Shown one piece after another: positions 28,221 to 37,640 of a stretch of 64,000 bases of DNA. The stretch's first letter is position 1; every line of letters begins with the position of its first letter. The position numbers and the translations under genes were made by a program. The notes under the pieces are model-generated. The model was not told the DNA's origin. It worked only from the letters and a program-made list of their open reading frames with translations, and made no database searches. The stretch is from Nonomuraea africana (lineage in GTDB: Bacteria; Actinomycetota; Actinomycetes; Streptosporangiales; Streptosporangiaceae), in contig NZ_JADBEF010000001.1 of NCBI RefSeq assembly GCF_014873535.1, forward strand, positions 7,440,001-7,504,000. The letters run 5' to 3'.

Positions 28221-29881
28221 TGTCGGCGACCACCGCGGGCGTCCTCTTCATCGCCTCGCTCCTGCTGGCCCTCGCGATCTGCTACAAGCCGCTGGGCGAC
28301 CACATGTACCGGGTCTACGCCGGCACTCGGCACAGCGCCGTCGAGCGCGGGATCTACCGGCTGCTCGGCGTCAAGGCCGACACCGAGCAGAGCTGGGGCG
28401 GCTACGTCCGCGGCGTCCTGGCCTTCTCCGTGCTCTCCGTCCTGTTCCTGTACGGCCTGCAGCGTCTGCAGGAGCACCTGTTCCTGAGCCTCGGCATGGC
28501 GGCGGTCGAGCCCTCGCTGGCCTGGAACACCGCGGTCAGCTTCACCACCAACACCAACTGGCAGGCCTACTCGGGCGAGGCCGCGATGGGCCACGTGGTG
28601 CAGACCGCGGGGCTGGCCGTACAGAACTTCGTCTCCGCGGCCGTCGGCATGGCGGTCGCGATCGCCATGGTGCGCGGCTTCGCCAGGAAGAAGAGCGACA
28701 CGCTCGGCAACTTCTGGGTCGACCTGGTGCGAGGGACGCTGCGGATCCTGCTGCCCCTCGCCTTCGTCGGCGCGCTCCTGCTGGTCGCCGGCGGCGCCAT
28801 CCAGACCTTCGGCGACCATTTCAGCTGGAGCACGCTGGCCGGCGGCGAGCAGACCTTCACCCCCGCGGCCGCGGCCAGCCAGGAGGCCATCAAGGACCTC
28901 GGCACCAACGGCGGCGGCATCTTCAACGTCAACTCGGCCCACCCGTTCGAGAACCCCACGTCGTGGACCAACTGGCTGACGATCTTCTTGCTGACCGTCA
29001 TCGCCTCGTGCATGCCGCGCACCTTCGGCCGCATGGTGGGCGACAACCGCCAGGGCTACGCGATCGTCTCGATCATGGCGGTCATCGCCGTCATCAGCAT
29101 CGGCGTGACCAACTGGGCCGAACTGAGCGCGCACGGCACGGTGCCGCAGGCGATCGGTCAGGCCATGGAGGGCCGCGAGGCGCGCTTCGGCGTCTCCAAC
29201 TCGGGGATGTTCGCGACCGCGACCACGCTGACCTCCACCGGGTCGGTGAACTCCTTCCACGACTCCTACACCGCCGTCGGCGGCGGCATGCTGATCTTCA
29301 ACATGCTGCTCGGCGAGGTCGCGCCGGGCGGCGTCGGAGCCGGCCTGTACGGCATGCTGATCCTCGCCGTGATCACGGTCTTCGTGGCGGGCCTGATGGT
29401 CGGCCGTACGCCTGAGTACCTCGGCAAGAAGATCGGCACCCGTGAGATCAAGCTGGCCTCGATGTACTTCCTCGTCACGCCGATGCTGGTGCTGATCGGC
29501 ACGGGCGTCGCGATGGCCACCGAGCAGGGCCGCTCGGCGATGTTGAACACGGGTCCGCACGGCCTGTCGGAGGTGCTCTACGCCTTCACCTCCGCCTCGA
29601 ACAACAACGGGTCGGCCTTCGCCGGGCTGGGCGCGAACACCACGTTCTACAACACCGCGCTCGGCCTGTGCATGGTCTTCGGCCGGTTCCTGCCGATCGT
29701 GCTGGCGCTGGCCCTGGCGGGCTCGCTGGCCAGGCAGGTGCCGGTGCCCGTCTCGGCCGGCACGCTGCCGACCCACCGGCCGCAGTTCGTCGGCATGGTC
29801 GTGGGCGTGACGGTCGTCCTCGTCGCCCTCACCTTCCTCCCCGCCCTGGCACTGGGCCCCCTCGCGGAAGGACTGCTCTGA
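28220..29881 (+). CDS. kdpA: K+-transporting ATPase subunit KdpA
   Basis: A 553-residue channel-like subunit with four pore-loop repeats. Selectivity-filter regions are visible at TTNTNWQAYSGE, LGTNGGGIFNVNSAHPFENP, GVSNSGMFATATTLTSTGS and TSASNNNGSAFAGLG. It is the K+-binding, translocating subunit of the high-affinity Kdp pump in the plasma membrane. Translation is coupled at both ends (TGATG). Confidence 0.96.
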   Translation: MSATTAGVLFIASLLLALAICYKPLGDHMYRVYAGTRHSAVERGIYRLLGVKADTEQSWGGYVRGVLAFSVLSVLFLYGLQRLQEHLFLSLGMAAVEPSLAWNTAVSFTTNTNWQAYSGEAAMGHVVQTAGLAVQNFVSAAVGMAVAIAMVRGFARKKSDTLGNFWVDLVRGTLRILLPLAFVGALLLVAGGAIQTFGDHFSWSTLAGGEQTFTPAAAASQEAIKDLGTNGGGIFNVNSAHPFENPTSWTNWLTIFLLTVIASCMPRTFGRMVGDNRQGYAIVSIMAVIAVISIGVTNWAELSAHGTVPQAIGQAMEGREARFGVSNSGMFATATTLTSTGSVNSFHDSYTAVGGGMLIFNMLLGEVAPGGVGAGLYGMLILAVITVFVAGLMVGRTPEYLGKKIGTREIKLASMYFLVTPMLVLIGTGVAMATEQGRSAMLNTGPHGLSEVLYAFTSASNNNGSAFAGLGANTTFYNTALGLCMVFGRFLPIVLALALAGSLARQVPVPVSAGTLPTHRPQFVGMVVGVTVVLVALTFLPALALGPLAEGLL

Positions 29882-31899
29882 TGCGCACGCAGCTGGCCGG
29901 CGCGCTCCCCGACGCGCTGAGGAAGCTCAACCCCGCGTCCATGTGGCGCAACCCGGTGATGCTGATCGTCGAGATCGGCGCGGTGCTGACCACCGCGCTC
30001 GCGATCGCGGAGCCGTCGTTCTTCGCCTGGGCCATCGTCGGGTGGCTCTGGCTGACGGTGATCTTCGCCAACCTGGCGGAGGCCGTCGCCGAGGGCCGCG
30101 GCAAGGCACAGGCGGCCACGTTGCGCGCGGCCAAGCAGGACACGATGGCCCGCAAGGTCTCCGGCGAGGTGGTCCCGGCCACCGAGCTGAAGCAGGGCGA
30201 CAGCGTGGTCGTCGAGGCGGGGGAGATCATCCCCGGCGACGGCGACGTCGTCGAGGGCATCGCCACCGTGGACGAGTCGGCGATCACCGGTGAGTCCGCC
30301 CCCGTGATCAGGGAGTCGGGCGGCGACCGGTCCGCGGTGACGGGCGGCACGAGGGTGCTGTCCGACCGGATCGTCGTGCGGATCACCCAGGAGCCCGGCG
30401 AGAGCTTCGTGGACAGGATGATCGCCCTGGTCGAGGGCGCCAACCGGCAGAAGACCCCGAACGAGATCGCGCTGAACATCCTGCTGGCCGCGCTGACGAT
30501 CATCTTCCTGGTCGCCACCGCCACCATGCAGCCGCTGGCGATCTTCTCCAAGTCGGTCAACCCGGGTGTGCCCGACTCGATCGCCCTCACCGCGGACGGT
30601 GTCACGGGCATCGTGCTGATCTCGCTGATCGTCTGCCTGATCCCGACCACGATCGGCGCCCTGCTGTCCGCCATCGGCATCGCGGGCATGGACCGCCTGG
30701 TCCAGCGCAACGTGCTGGCGATGTCCGGCCGCGCGGTGGAGGCCGCGGGCGACGTGACCACGCTGCTGCTCGACAAGACCGGCACCATCACGCTGGGCAA
30801 CAGGCAGGCGGGCGCGTTCGTCCCCGTGGCGGGCGTCCCGGTCATGGAGCTGGCCAGGGCGGCGCAGTTGTCCAGCCTGGCCGACGAGACGCCGGAGGGC
30901 CGCTCGATCGTGGTCCACGCGAAGACCGCGTACGGCCTGCGCGAGCGGGAGCCGGGAGAGCTGGACAAGGCCACCTGGGTCCCGTTCACCGCGCAGACCA
31001 GGATGAGCGGCGTCGACCTCGACGGCCGCGAGGTGCGCAAGGGCGCGGCGACCGCGGTCATGAAGTGGGTGCGCGACCACGGCGGCCACCCGACCGCCGA
31101 GGTCGGCGAGATCGTGGACGGCATCTCGGCCTCGGGCGGCACCCCGCTGGTCGTCGCCGAGAAGGGCCGGGTGCTGGGCGTCATCCACCTCAAGGACGTC
31201 GTCAAGGAGGGCATGCGCGAGCGGTTCGACGAGATGCGCCGCATGGGCATCAGGACCGTGATGATCACCGGTGACAACCCGCTGACCGCCAAGGCGATCG
31301 CGGAGGAGGCGGGCGTGGACGACTTCCTCGCCGAGGCCACCCCCGAGGACAAGCTCGCCCTGATCAGGAAGGAGCAGGAGGGCGGACGCCTGGTCGCCAT
31401 GACGGGTGACGGCACCAACGACGCCCCTGCCCTCGCGCAGTCGGACGTCGGCGTCGCGATGAACACGGGGACCAGCGCCGCCAAGGAGGCGGGCAACATG
31501 GTCGACCTCGACTCCAACCCGACCAAGCTCATCGAGATCGTCGAGATCGGCAAGCAGCTCCTCATCACCCGCGGCGCGCTGACGACCTTCTCGATCGCCA
31601 ACGACATCGCCAAGTACTTCGCGATCATCCCCGCGATGTTCGCGGCGGTGTACCCGGGCCTGGACGCGCTCAACATCATGCGGCTGGCCGGCCCGCAGTC
31701 GGCGATCCTGTCGGCCGTCGTCTTCAACGCCCTGGTGATCGTCGCGCTCATCCCGCTCGCCCTCCGCGGCGTGCGCTACCGGCCGGCGAGCGCGTCGAAG
31801 CTGCTGAGCCGCAATCTCCGCGTGTACGGCCTGGGCGGCATCGTCGTGCCGTTCGTCGGCATCAAGATCATTGACCTCCTCATTTCGGGAATCGTGTGA
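29881..31899 (+). CDS. kdpB: K+-transporting ATPase catalytic subunit KdpB
   Basis: A 672-residue P-type ATPase. VDESAITGESAPV is the actuator-domain TGES motif, LLLDKTGTITLGN carries the phosphorylated Asp298, and MTGDGTNDAPALAQSDVG is the hinge motif. ATG 29881 overlaps the kdpA stop. It hydrolyses ATP to energise K+ entry through KdpA. Confidence 0.97.
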   Translation: MRTQLAGALPDALRKLNPASMWRNPVMLIVEIGAVLTTALAIAEPSFFAWAIVGWLWLTVIFANLAEAVAEGRGKAQAATLRAAKQDTMARKVSGEVVPATELKQGDSVVVEAGEIIPGDGDVVEGIATVDESAITGESAPVIRESGGDRSAVTGGTRVLSDRIVVRITQEPGESFVDRMIALVEGANRQKTPNEIALNILLAALTIIFLVATATMQPLAIFSKSVNPGVPDSIALTADGVTGIVLISLIVCLIPTTIGALLSAIGIAGMDRLVQRNVLAMSGRAVEAAGDVTTLLLDKTGTITLGNRQAGAFVPVAGVPVMELARAAQLSSLADETPEGRSIVVHAKTAYGLREREPGELDKATWVPFTAQTRMSGVDLDGREVRKGAATAVMKWVRDHGGHPTAEVGEIVDGISASGGTPLVVAEKGRVLGVIHLKDVVKEGMRERFDEMRRMGIRTVMITGDNPLTAKAIAEEAGVDDFLAEATPEDKLALIRKEQEGGRLVAMTGDGTNDAPALAQSDVGVAMNTGTSAAKEAGNMVDLDSNPTKLIEIVEIGKQLLITRGALTTFSIANDIAKYFAIIPAMFAAVYPGLDALNIMRLAGPQSAILSAVVFNALVIVALIPLALRGVRYRPASASKLLSRNLRVYGLGGIVVPFVGIKIIDLLISGIV

Positions 31900-32702
31900 T
31901 GGAACGCATGCCCAGCTGGATCCGCCAGCATCTGGCCGCGCTGCGCGCGCTGCTCGTGCTCACGGCGGTGACCGGCGTCGTCTACCCCCTGGCGGTCACG
32001 GGCGTGGCCCAGGCGGTGTTCAACGGCAAGGCCAACGGCTCGCTGATCGAGAAGGACGGCAAGGTGGTGGGCAGCGCGCTGATCGGCCAGTCCTTCGAAG
32101 GGCACAGGGAGTACTTCCAGAGCCGCCCCTCGGCCGCCGGCGACGGCTACGACCCGACCGCCACCTCGGCCAGCAACCTCGGTCCCGAGGACGTCATCGA
32201 CACGGCGGACAGGAAGTCGCTGCTCACCCAGGTCTGCGCCAGGTCGAGGGCCGTCGGCGAGCTGGAGGGCGTCAGCGGCGCCCGTCCGTTCTGCACGTCC
32301 GACGGGGTCGGGGCGGTGCTGAAGGTCTTCGGGGACCGGGCGGTCGCCGTCAACCAGCTCTGCCCGGCCACGCCGTTCGTCGCCGACTACCGGGGCGTGA
32401 AGGTGGAGTGCGCCAGGCAGGGTGAGAACTACGCGGCGGGCAGGACCGTCCCGGTCAGGGGAGAGGTGCGCGAGGTCGTGGTGCCCGCCGACGCGGTCGC
32501 CGCCAGCGGCTCGGGCCTCGACCCGCACATCTCGGTGGCCTACGCCGAGCTGCAGGCGCCGAGGGTGGCCAGGGCGCGTGGCGTCGACCTGGCCAGGGTC
32601 AGGCGTCTCGTCGAGGAGCACACCACCGCCCGCGCGCTCGGCTTCATGGGGGAGCCGGTGGTGAACGTGCTCGAGCTCAACCTGGCGCTCGACCGATCAT
32701 GA
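31899..32702 (+). CDS. kdpC: K+-transporting ATPase subunit KdpC (long form)
   Basis: A 267-residue subunit, longer than the roughly 190 residues of E. coli KdpC. The N-terminal membrane helix (ALRALLVLTAVTGVVYPLAV) is followed by GSALIGQSFEGHREYFQSRP and SAAGDGYDPTATSASNLGP. The C-terminal core is GSGLDPHISVAYAELQAPRV and GFMGEPVVNVLELNLAL. The extra length is a central insert with four cysteines (VCARSRAVGELEGVSG to VECARQGENY). Inserts here are usual in actinobacterial KdpC. It overlaps kdpB and kdpD by a few bases. Confidence 0.95.
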   Translation: MERMPSWIRQHLAALRALLVLTAVTGVVYPLAVTGVAQAVFNGKANGSLIEKDGKVVGSALIGQSFEGHREYFQSRPSAAGDGYDPTATSASNLGPEDVIDTADRKSLLTQVCARSRAVGELEGVSGARPFCTSDGVGAVLKVFGDRAVAVNQLCPATPFVADYRGVKVECARQGENYAAGRTVPVRGEVREVVVPADAVAASGSGLDPHISVAYAELQAPRVARARGVDLARVRRLVEEHTTARALGFMGEPVVNVLELNLALDRS

Positions 32703-35197
32703 GCATGGGCCGGCTGCGCGTCTACCTCGGGGCGGCGCCGGGGGTCGGCAAGACCTTCGCGATGCTCGGCGAGGGACGCAGGGCCCGCGAGCGGGGCAGG
32801 GACGTGGTCGTAGGCCTCGTCGAGACCCACGGCCGCCCCCGTACCGCCGAGCTGCTCCAGGGCATGGAGGTGGTGCCCCGCAGGACCCTCGTCCACCGGG
32901 GGGTGAGCTTCACCGAACTCGACGTGGCCGCGGTCGTCGAACGCGCTCCGAAGATCGCGCTGATCGACGAGCTGGCGCACACGAACGTCCCCGGGTCGAG
33001 GAACGCCAAGCGCTGGCAGGACATCGACGAGATCCTCGACGCCGGGATCGACGTCATCTCCACGGTGAACATCCAGCACCTGGAGTCCGTCAACGACGTC
33101 GTCGAGCAGATCACCGGCATCCCGCAGCGCGAGACGGTGCCCGACGAGGTGGTACGGCGGGCCGGCCAGGTCGAGCTGGTCGACATGTCACCCGAGGCGC
33201 TGCGGCGCAGAATGGCGCACGGCAACGTGTACCCGCCAGAGAAGGTCGACGCGGCACTGTCGAACTACTTCCGCGAGGGCAACCTGACCGCGCTGCGCGA
33301 ACTCGCCCTGCTCTGGGTCGCGGGCAAGGTCGACGACCAGCTCGACCGCTACCGGGCCGACCACGGGATCCAGGGCACGTGGGAGGCGCGCGAGCGCGTC
33401 GTCGTCGCGCTGACCGGGGGCCCCGAAGGCGACACCCTCGTACGGCGGGCCGCCCGCATCGCCGCCAGGACCAAGGGCGCCGACCTGCTGGCCGTCCACG
33501 TCACCAGCGCCGACGGCCTGTCAGGAGGCGACCCGGTCGACCTGGCCCTCCAGCGCGACCTCGTGGAGAACCTGGGCGGCAGCTACCACCAGGTGCTCGG
33601 CGACGACATCCCCCGCGCGCTGCTCGACTTCGCCCGCGGCGTCAACGCCACCCAGCTGGTGCTGGGCGCCTCGCGCCGCGGCAGGTTCGCGCAGATCCTG
33701 TCGCGCGGGGTGGGGGTCGAGACGACGGCGCTGTCCGGGTCCATCGACGTCCACATGATCACGCACGAGGAGGCCAAGAGAGGGCGCAGGCGTCCCGAAC
33801 GGGCGGCGCTCACCAGGAAGCGCAGGCTGGCGGGGTGGGCGTGCGCCGTGCTCGGCATGCCGCTGCTGACCCTGCTGCTCGCCCCGTTCCGAGACGTGCT
33901 CTCGCTGCCCAGCGAGATCCTGTTCTTCCTGTGCCTGGTCATCGGGGTGGCGCTCGTCGGCGGGAGGTGGCCCGCGATCACCGCGGCGGTCGGCGGGTCG
34001 CTGCTGCTCAACTGGTTCTTCACGCCGCCGATCGGCCACCTCACCATCGCCGATCCGGAGAACCTGTTCGCGCTGATCGTCTTCGTGGTGGTCGCGGCGG
34101 CGGTGAGCGCGATCGTGGACATGGCCGCCCGCCGTACCAGAGAGGCCGCCAGTGCCGGCGCGGACGCCGAGGTGCTCGCCACGCTGGCGGGGCACGTGCT
34201 GCGCGGCGACGCCGCGCTGCCCTCGCTGCTGGCCCGGCTGCGCGAGACCTTCGGGCTCACCACGGTGACCCTGCTGGAGCGGGACGGCGGGCCGGGCCAC
34301 GACTGGCGGATCGTCGCCACGTCGGGAGGGCCGCCGTGCGCGAGCCCCGGCGTGGCGGACACCGACGTCGTGATCGACGAGAACCTGGTGCTCGCGGCGC
34401 GCGGCCGGCTGCTCGACGCCAGCGACCGCCGCGTGCTGGAGGCGTTCGCCGCCGAAGCCGCCGTCGCGCTGCGCCACGAGCGCCTGCGGGAGGCGGCCGA
34501 GCAGGCCAAGCCGCTGGCGGAGGCCGACAGGATGCGCACCGCGCTGCTCGCCGCCGTCAGCCACGACCTGCGCACGCCGCTGGCCTCGGCCAAGGCCGCG
34601 GTGGAGAGCCTGAGCAACACCGAGATCGCCTGGTCGGCCGAGGACAGGGCGGAGCTGCTGGCCACCGCCGAGGAATCGCTCGTCAGGCTGGACCGGCTGG
34701 TGGAGAACCTGCTCGACATGAGCAGGTTGCAGGCGGGCGTGCTCGGGCTCGTGCTCCAGCCCGTCGCGCTGGAGGAGATCGTGCCGCGCGCGATCGACGA
34801 CCTCGGCCCGGCCAGGGACAGGATCGAGGGCGACGTCTCCGTCGAGCTGCCCGAGATCGCGGCCGATCCCGCCTTGCTCGAACGGGTGCTGGTCAACCTG
34901 ATGACCAACGCCGTCCGCCACAGCCCGCAGGAGGCGAAGGTCCTGATCAGCGCCAGCCGGCACGGCGACCGCGTCGAGATCAGGGTGGTCGACAGGGGAC
35001 CGGGCATTCCCGTCGAGGCGCGCGAGCGGGTGTTCCTGCCGTTCCAGCGCCTGGGCGACCGGGACAACCACGCGGGCGTCGGCCTCGGGCTCGCGCTGTC
35101 GCGAGGGCTCGCCGAGGCCATGGGCGGCACCCTCGTTCCCGACGAGACGCCAGGCGGCGGTCTCACGATGACCCTCAGCATGCCGATCCCCGCCTGA
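32699..35197 (+). CDS. kdpD: osmosensitive K+ channel histidine kinase KdpD
   Basis: An 832-residue sensor kinase. The N-terminal KdpD domain has Walker A (YLGAAPGVGKTFAML) and DELAHTNVPGSRNAKRWQD. A USP-like domain spans about 235-345. Four membrane helices lie at about 375-470 (LLLNWFFTPPIGHLTIADPE between them), followed by a GAF-like region. The kinase core has AVSHDLRTPLASAKAAVESL (phospho-His near residue 621) and an ATPase C-terminus (NLMTNAVRHSPQE, VGLGLALSRGLAEAMGG). No kdpE response regulator follows; an ArsR gene comes next. The partner must be elsewhere or lost. Confidence 0.95.
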   Translation: MSMGRLRVYLGAAPGVGKTFAMLGEGRRARERGRDVVVGLVETHGRPRTAELLQGMEVVPRRTLVHRGVSFTELDVAAVVERAPKIALIDELAHTNVPGSRNAKRWQDIDEILDAGIDVISTVNIQHLESVNDVVEQITGIPQRETVPDEVVRRAGQVELVDMSPEALRRRMAHGNVYPPEKVDAALSNYFREGNLTALRELALLWVAGKVDDQLDRYRADHGIQGTWEARERVVVALTGGPEGDTLVRRAARIAARTKGADLLAVHVTSADGLSGGDPVDLALQRDLVENLGGSYHQVLGDDIPRALLDFARGVNATQLVLGASRRGRFAQILSRGVGVETTALSGSIDVHMITHEEAKRGRRRPERAALTRKRRLAGWACAVLGMPLLTLLLAPFRDVLSLPSEILFFLCLVIGVALVGGRWPAITAAVGGSLLLNWFFTPPIGHLTIADPENLFALIVFVVVAAAVSAIVDMAARRTREAASAGADAEVLATLAGHVLRGDAALPSLLARLRETFGLTTVTLLERDGGPGHDWRIVATSGGPPCASPGVADTDVVIDENLVLAARGRLLDASDRRVLEAFAAEAAVALRHERLREAAEQAKPLAEADRMRTALLAAVSHDLRTPLASAKAAVESLSNTEIAWSAEDRAELLATAEESLVRLDRLVENLLDMSRLQAGVLGLVLQPVALEEIVPRAIDDLGPARDRIEGDVSVELPEIAADPALLERVLVNLMTNAVRHSPQEAKVLISASRHGDRVEIRVVDRGPGIPVEARERVFLPFQRLGDRDNHAGVGLGLALSRGLAEAMGGTLVPDETPGGGLTMTLSMPIPA

Positions 35198-35230
35198 CAG
35201 CAAGCATTGATCGACTATTATCGATGTTCG
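35194..35230 (+). promoter_or_regulatory. promoter and operator of the ArsR gene
   Basis: A CTGACA -35 (35194-35199), 16 bp, then a TATTAT -10 (35216-35221), nine bases before the ATG, giving a probably leaderless transcript. TTGATCGACTATTATCGATG around the -10 forms an ATCGA/TCGAT imperfect palindrome of ArsR-operator type. Confidence 0.65.
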
Positions 35231-35566
35231 ATGAACGAGTATGCGGAGCCTCTGGACAGGGCCGCGGCCGAGGAGTACGCGAGCTGGTTCAAGGCGCTGG
35301 CCGACGCCACGCGCATCCAGCTCGTGTCGCTGCTGGCCAGGCGCCGGCAGCCGATGACCGTGGGCGAGATCGTCGCGGCCTCGGGCGTGGGGCAGTCGAC
35401 CGTGTCCCACCACCTGAAGATCCTCGCCGAGGTGCGCTTCGTCCTGGTCGACAGGCAGGGCACCTCCAGCTTCTACCGCATCAACGAGGCCTGCGTGAGC
35501 TGCTTCCCCACCGCCGCCGACGTGGTGATGGGCAACCCCGTGCCGCCCGCCCCCACCTGCGACTGA
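35231..35566 (+). CDS. ArsR/SmtB family winged-helix repressor
   Basis: A 111-residue regulator. The winged helix-turn-helix reads YASWFKALADATRIQLVSLL, VGEIVAASGVGQSTVSHHLK, ILAEVRFVLVDRQGTSSFYR. A C-terminal cysteine pair (ACVSCFP) and a terminal TCD may bind metal or arsenite. The chosen ATG matches the leaderless promoter; the frame is open eight codons upstream. Proximity to an ArsO-like monooxygenase gene at 35929 suggests an arsenic role, but no arsenite pump or reductase is present. Confidence 0.88.
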   Translation: MNEYAEPLDRAAAEEYASWFKALADATRIQLVSLLARRRQPMTVGEIVAASGVGQSTVSHHLKILAEVRFVLVDRQGTSSFYRINEACVSCFPTAADVVMGNPVPPAPTCD

Positions 35567-35593
35567 AGGAGGCCCGGGGAGCGGCGCGGAGAG

Positions 35594-35918
35594 ATGACGA
35601 CCTCTCTCGACGAGCTGGACATCTTCGCGTGGCGGTGGTGTTCGTCAACTACAGCCTCTCGCCCGAGGCCCGCTACCCGGTCGCCATCGGCGAGAACTAC
35701 GCGGCGGCCCAGTGGGTGGTACGGCACGGCGCCGAGCACGGGCTCGACCCGTCGAGGATCGCGGTGGCGGGGGACTCGGTGGGCCGATCTCCTCTCTGCG
35801 GGCCGCGGCGCCGGTGCTCACCAATCCCGCCAACATCCACCGCGCCGTGCCGCTGACCTACGAGCAGTTCCGCTACGCCTTCGCCAACGCGGCCTTCGTC
35901 CAGCGCTTCGTCGGCTGA
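35594..35918 (+). pseudogene. alpha/beta hydrolase remnant(s)
   Basis: Three frames carry pieces of esterase-like proteins. One, from 35594, reads MTTSLDELDIF. A second, from 35629, reads VAVVFVNYSLSPEARYPVAI and then LDPSRIAVAGDSVG, an oxyanion/nucleophile-elbow region. A third ends TNPANIHRAVPLTYEQFRYA with FANAAFVQRFVG at 35916-35918. The middle and last pieces resemble different parts, perhaps different families, of hydrolases joined by deletion. No intact catalytic triad is present. Confidence 0.7.
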
Positions 35919-35928
35919 CCGGCGCCGG

Positions 35929-36984
35929 CTACCGGGTGCCCGTCAGCCGCCGCGTCACCTCGGCGACGGTGTCGCGGGCCGTACGGCCGGCGCCGATCAG
36001 CGTGGCGGCCGCCGGACCCGTCCAGTCGCCGTATCCGAGCAGGTGAAGCCGGGGTTCGCCGAGCGCCCTGGTGCCCTCGACCGGGATCAGCCCGTCGGGG
36101 CCGCGCAGGCGCAGCGGGGCGAGGTGGTTCAGCGCGGGCCGGAAGCCCGTGCACCAGATGATGGCGTCGCACGCCTGGCTGGTGCCGTCCGGCCAGGCGA
36201 CGCCCTCGGGCGTGATCCTGGAGAACATCGGCTCGGCCTTCAGCACACCTCGCTCCCTGGCCTCGCGGACAGGGGGAACGGCGACGATGTCGCCCAGGTC
36301 GCCGATGCCGGGGCCGTCGTCGCGGGCGCGGCGGGTGGCCAGGGCGAACAGGGCGCGGCCGTCCACCTCGTCGGGCAGCAGCCGGGGCGGGCGCAGGGTG
36401 ACCCAGGTGGTCTGCGCCACCGTGGAGACCTCGGCGAGGATCTGGGCGGCGGAGTTGGCGCCGCCGACGATCACCACGCGCCGGTCGCGGAAGGGCGCGG
36501 GACCCCGGTAGCCGGCGGTGTGGAGCTGCTCGCCGAGGAAGCCGCGGATGCCGGGATAGTGCGGGACGTAGGGGCGCCACCACGTGCCGGTCGCGCTGAT
36601 CACGGCGCGGGCGGGCCACACGCCGTCACCGGTCTCGACGAGCAGCCCGCGCTCTCCCCTGCGTACGGCCCGCACCGTGGTGGGGCGGACGATCGGCAGC
36701 TGGTATCGCCGCTCGTAGTCGGCCAGGTAGGCGACGGTGTTCGCCGCGTCGGGGTAGCCGCCGCCGGGCGGCGAGGGCATCATCCGGCCCGGCAGCGAGC
36801 TGTACTGCGCGGGGGAGAACAGCCGCAGGGACGGCCAGGCGTGCCGCCACGCGCCGCCGGGAGCCTCCTGGGCGTCGAGGATGACGAAGTCGGCGCCCGC
36901 GCGGCGCAGGTGGTAGCCGGCCGCGAGACCCGCCTGCCCGCCGCCGACGACCACGACGTCGACCGAGCGAGGGCGGACCGTCAT
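35929..36984 (-). CDS. flavin-dependent NAD(P)H monooxygenase, ArsO/CzcO-like
   Basis: A 351-residue protein with two dinucleotide-binding motifs. VVVVGGGQAGLAAGYHLRRA near the start binds FAD, and DRRVVIVGGANSAAQILAEV near residue 165 binds NADPH. The intervening GTWWRPYVPHYPGIRGF matches the FxGxxxHxxxY-type region of flavin monooxygenases in modified form. A late IIWCTGFRPALNHLAPL strand completes the fold. ATG 36984 has AGGAGG six bases upstream. ArsO proteins often accompany ArsR genes; here only a hydrolase remnant separates the two. Confidence 0.85.
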   Translation of the reverse strand: MTVRPRSVDVVVVGGGQAGLAAGYHLRRAGADFVILDAQEAPGGAWRHAWPSLRLFSPAQYSSLPGRMMPSPPGGGYPDAANTVAYLADYERRYQLPIVRPTTVRAVRRGERGLLVETGDGVWPARAVISATGTWWRPYVPHYPGIRGFLGEQLHTAGYRGPAPFRDRRVVIVGGANSAAQILAEVSTVAQTTWVTLRPPRLLPDEVDGRALFALATRRARDDGPGIGDLGDIVAVPPVREARERGVLKAEPMFSRITPEGVAWPDGTSQACDAIIWCTGFRPALNHLAPLRLRGPDGLIPVEGTRALGEPRLHLLGYGDWTGPAAATLIGAGRTARDTVAEVTRRLTGTR

Positions 36985-37004
36985 GCGGCTCCTCCTCGCT
37001 TCGA

Positions 37005-37025
37005 CACCTGTCCGAATGATAGGTG
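37005..37025 (-). promoter_or_regulatory. inverted repeat upstream of the ArsO-like gene
   Basis: CACCTGTC and GATAGGTG arms flank a five-base centre, 20 bases ahead of the ATG on the minus strand. The left part contains TATCAT when read on the gene strand, so the operator may overlap a -10 element. Confidence 0.45.
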
Positions 37026-37034
37026 ACGGAGGGC

Positions 37035-37439
37035 TCAGTCGCTCAGGGCCCGTGCTTCGCCTCCGTGGACGACGATCGCGTAGATGACCACCACGTCGAG
37101 GGCGATGACGATCAGCGACCACCACGGGTTGACGCCGATCCACGCCATCTGGGTCACCGCGTTGAGCATCACCAGGACCACCCCCGCCACCCTGGCCCAG
37201 CCCTGGCCCAGCGACAACGCGACACCGGTGACCGTCAGCACGATGCCGAGGAGGAGGTGGATCCACCCCCAGCCGCTGATGTCGAACGCCAGCAGCCGAC
37301 CGGCGGCGGGGACGTAGAGGTCGTCGTCGATGATCGCGAGCAGGCCGGTCAGGACATTGAACAGTCCGGCCATGATCATGATCATGCCGGCGAACCAGAT
37401 CCACCCGATCCAGCCGGTGACCCGTGCGTTGTCTGCCAT
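37035..37439 (-). CDS. DUF7144 family four-helix membrane protein
   Basis: A 134-residue integral membrane protein with four hydrophobic segments (GWIGWIWFAGMIMIMAGLFN, GWIHLLLGIVLTVTGVALSL, WARVAGVVLVMLNAVTQMAW, WSLIVIALDVVVIYAIVVHG). The N-terminal W-GWI and FNVLTGL patterns are typical of DUF7144 proteins common in actinobacteria. Its function is unknown. It diverges from the five-gene cassette to its right. Confidence 0.85.
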   Translation of the reverse strand: MADNARVTGWIGWIWFAGMIMIMAGLFNVLTGLLAIIDDDLYVPAAGRLLAFDISGWGWIHLLLGIVLTVTGVALSLGQGWARVAGVVLVMLNAVTQMAWIGVNPWWSLIVIALDVVVIYAIVVHGGEARALSD

Positions 37440-37564
37440 ACCGGGCCTGTGCCCAGCGGATATACGGTGATCACACCGTCAGGGGATACCTTGACCACCT
37501 GTGGGACCGGCGATCACGTAAGCGACGGCCGGCCGACCCGAAAGCACCGGATTCATGCATCGAA

Positions 37565-37595
37565 TTGACCCTGCTGGGCTTTGGGGTAAATTACC
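37565..37595 (+). promoter_or_regulatory. promoter candidate of the SWIM-VWA-MoxR cassette
   Basis: TTGACC (37565-37570), 16 bp, TAAATT (37587-37592). The -10 lies within the perfect palindrome GGTAAATTACC (37585-37595), which could be an operator. The first cassette gene starts 46 bases downstream with GGAGG. Confidence 0.55.
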
Positions 37596-37640
37596 GGGTC
37601 ACTGATCATCCATGAGCCGTCAGGGCTGGAGGTCGAGGTC

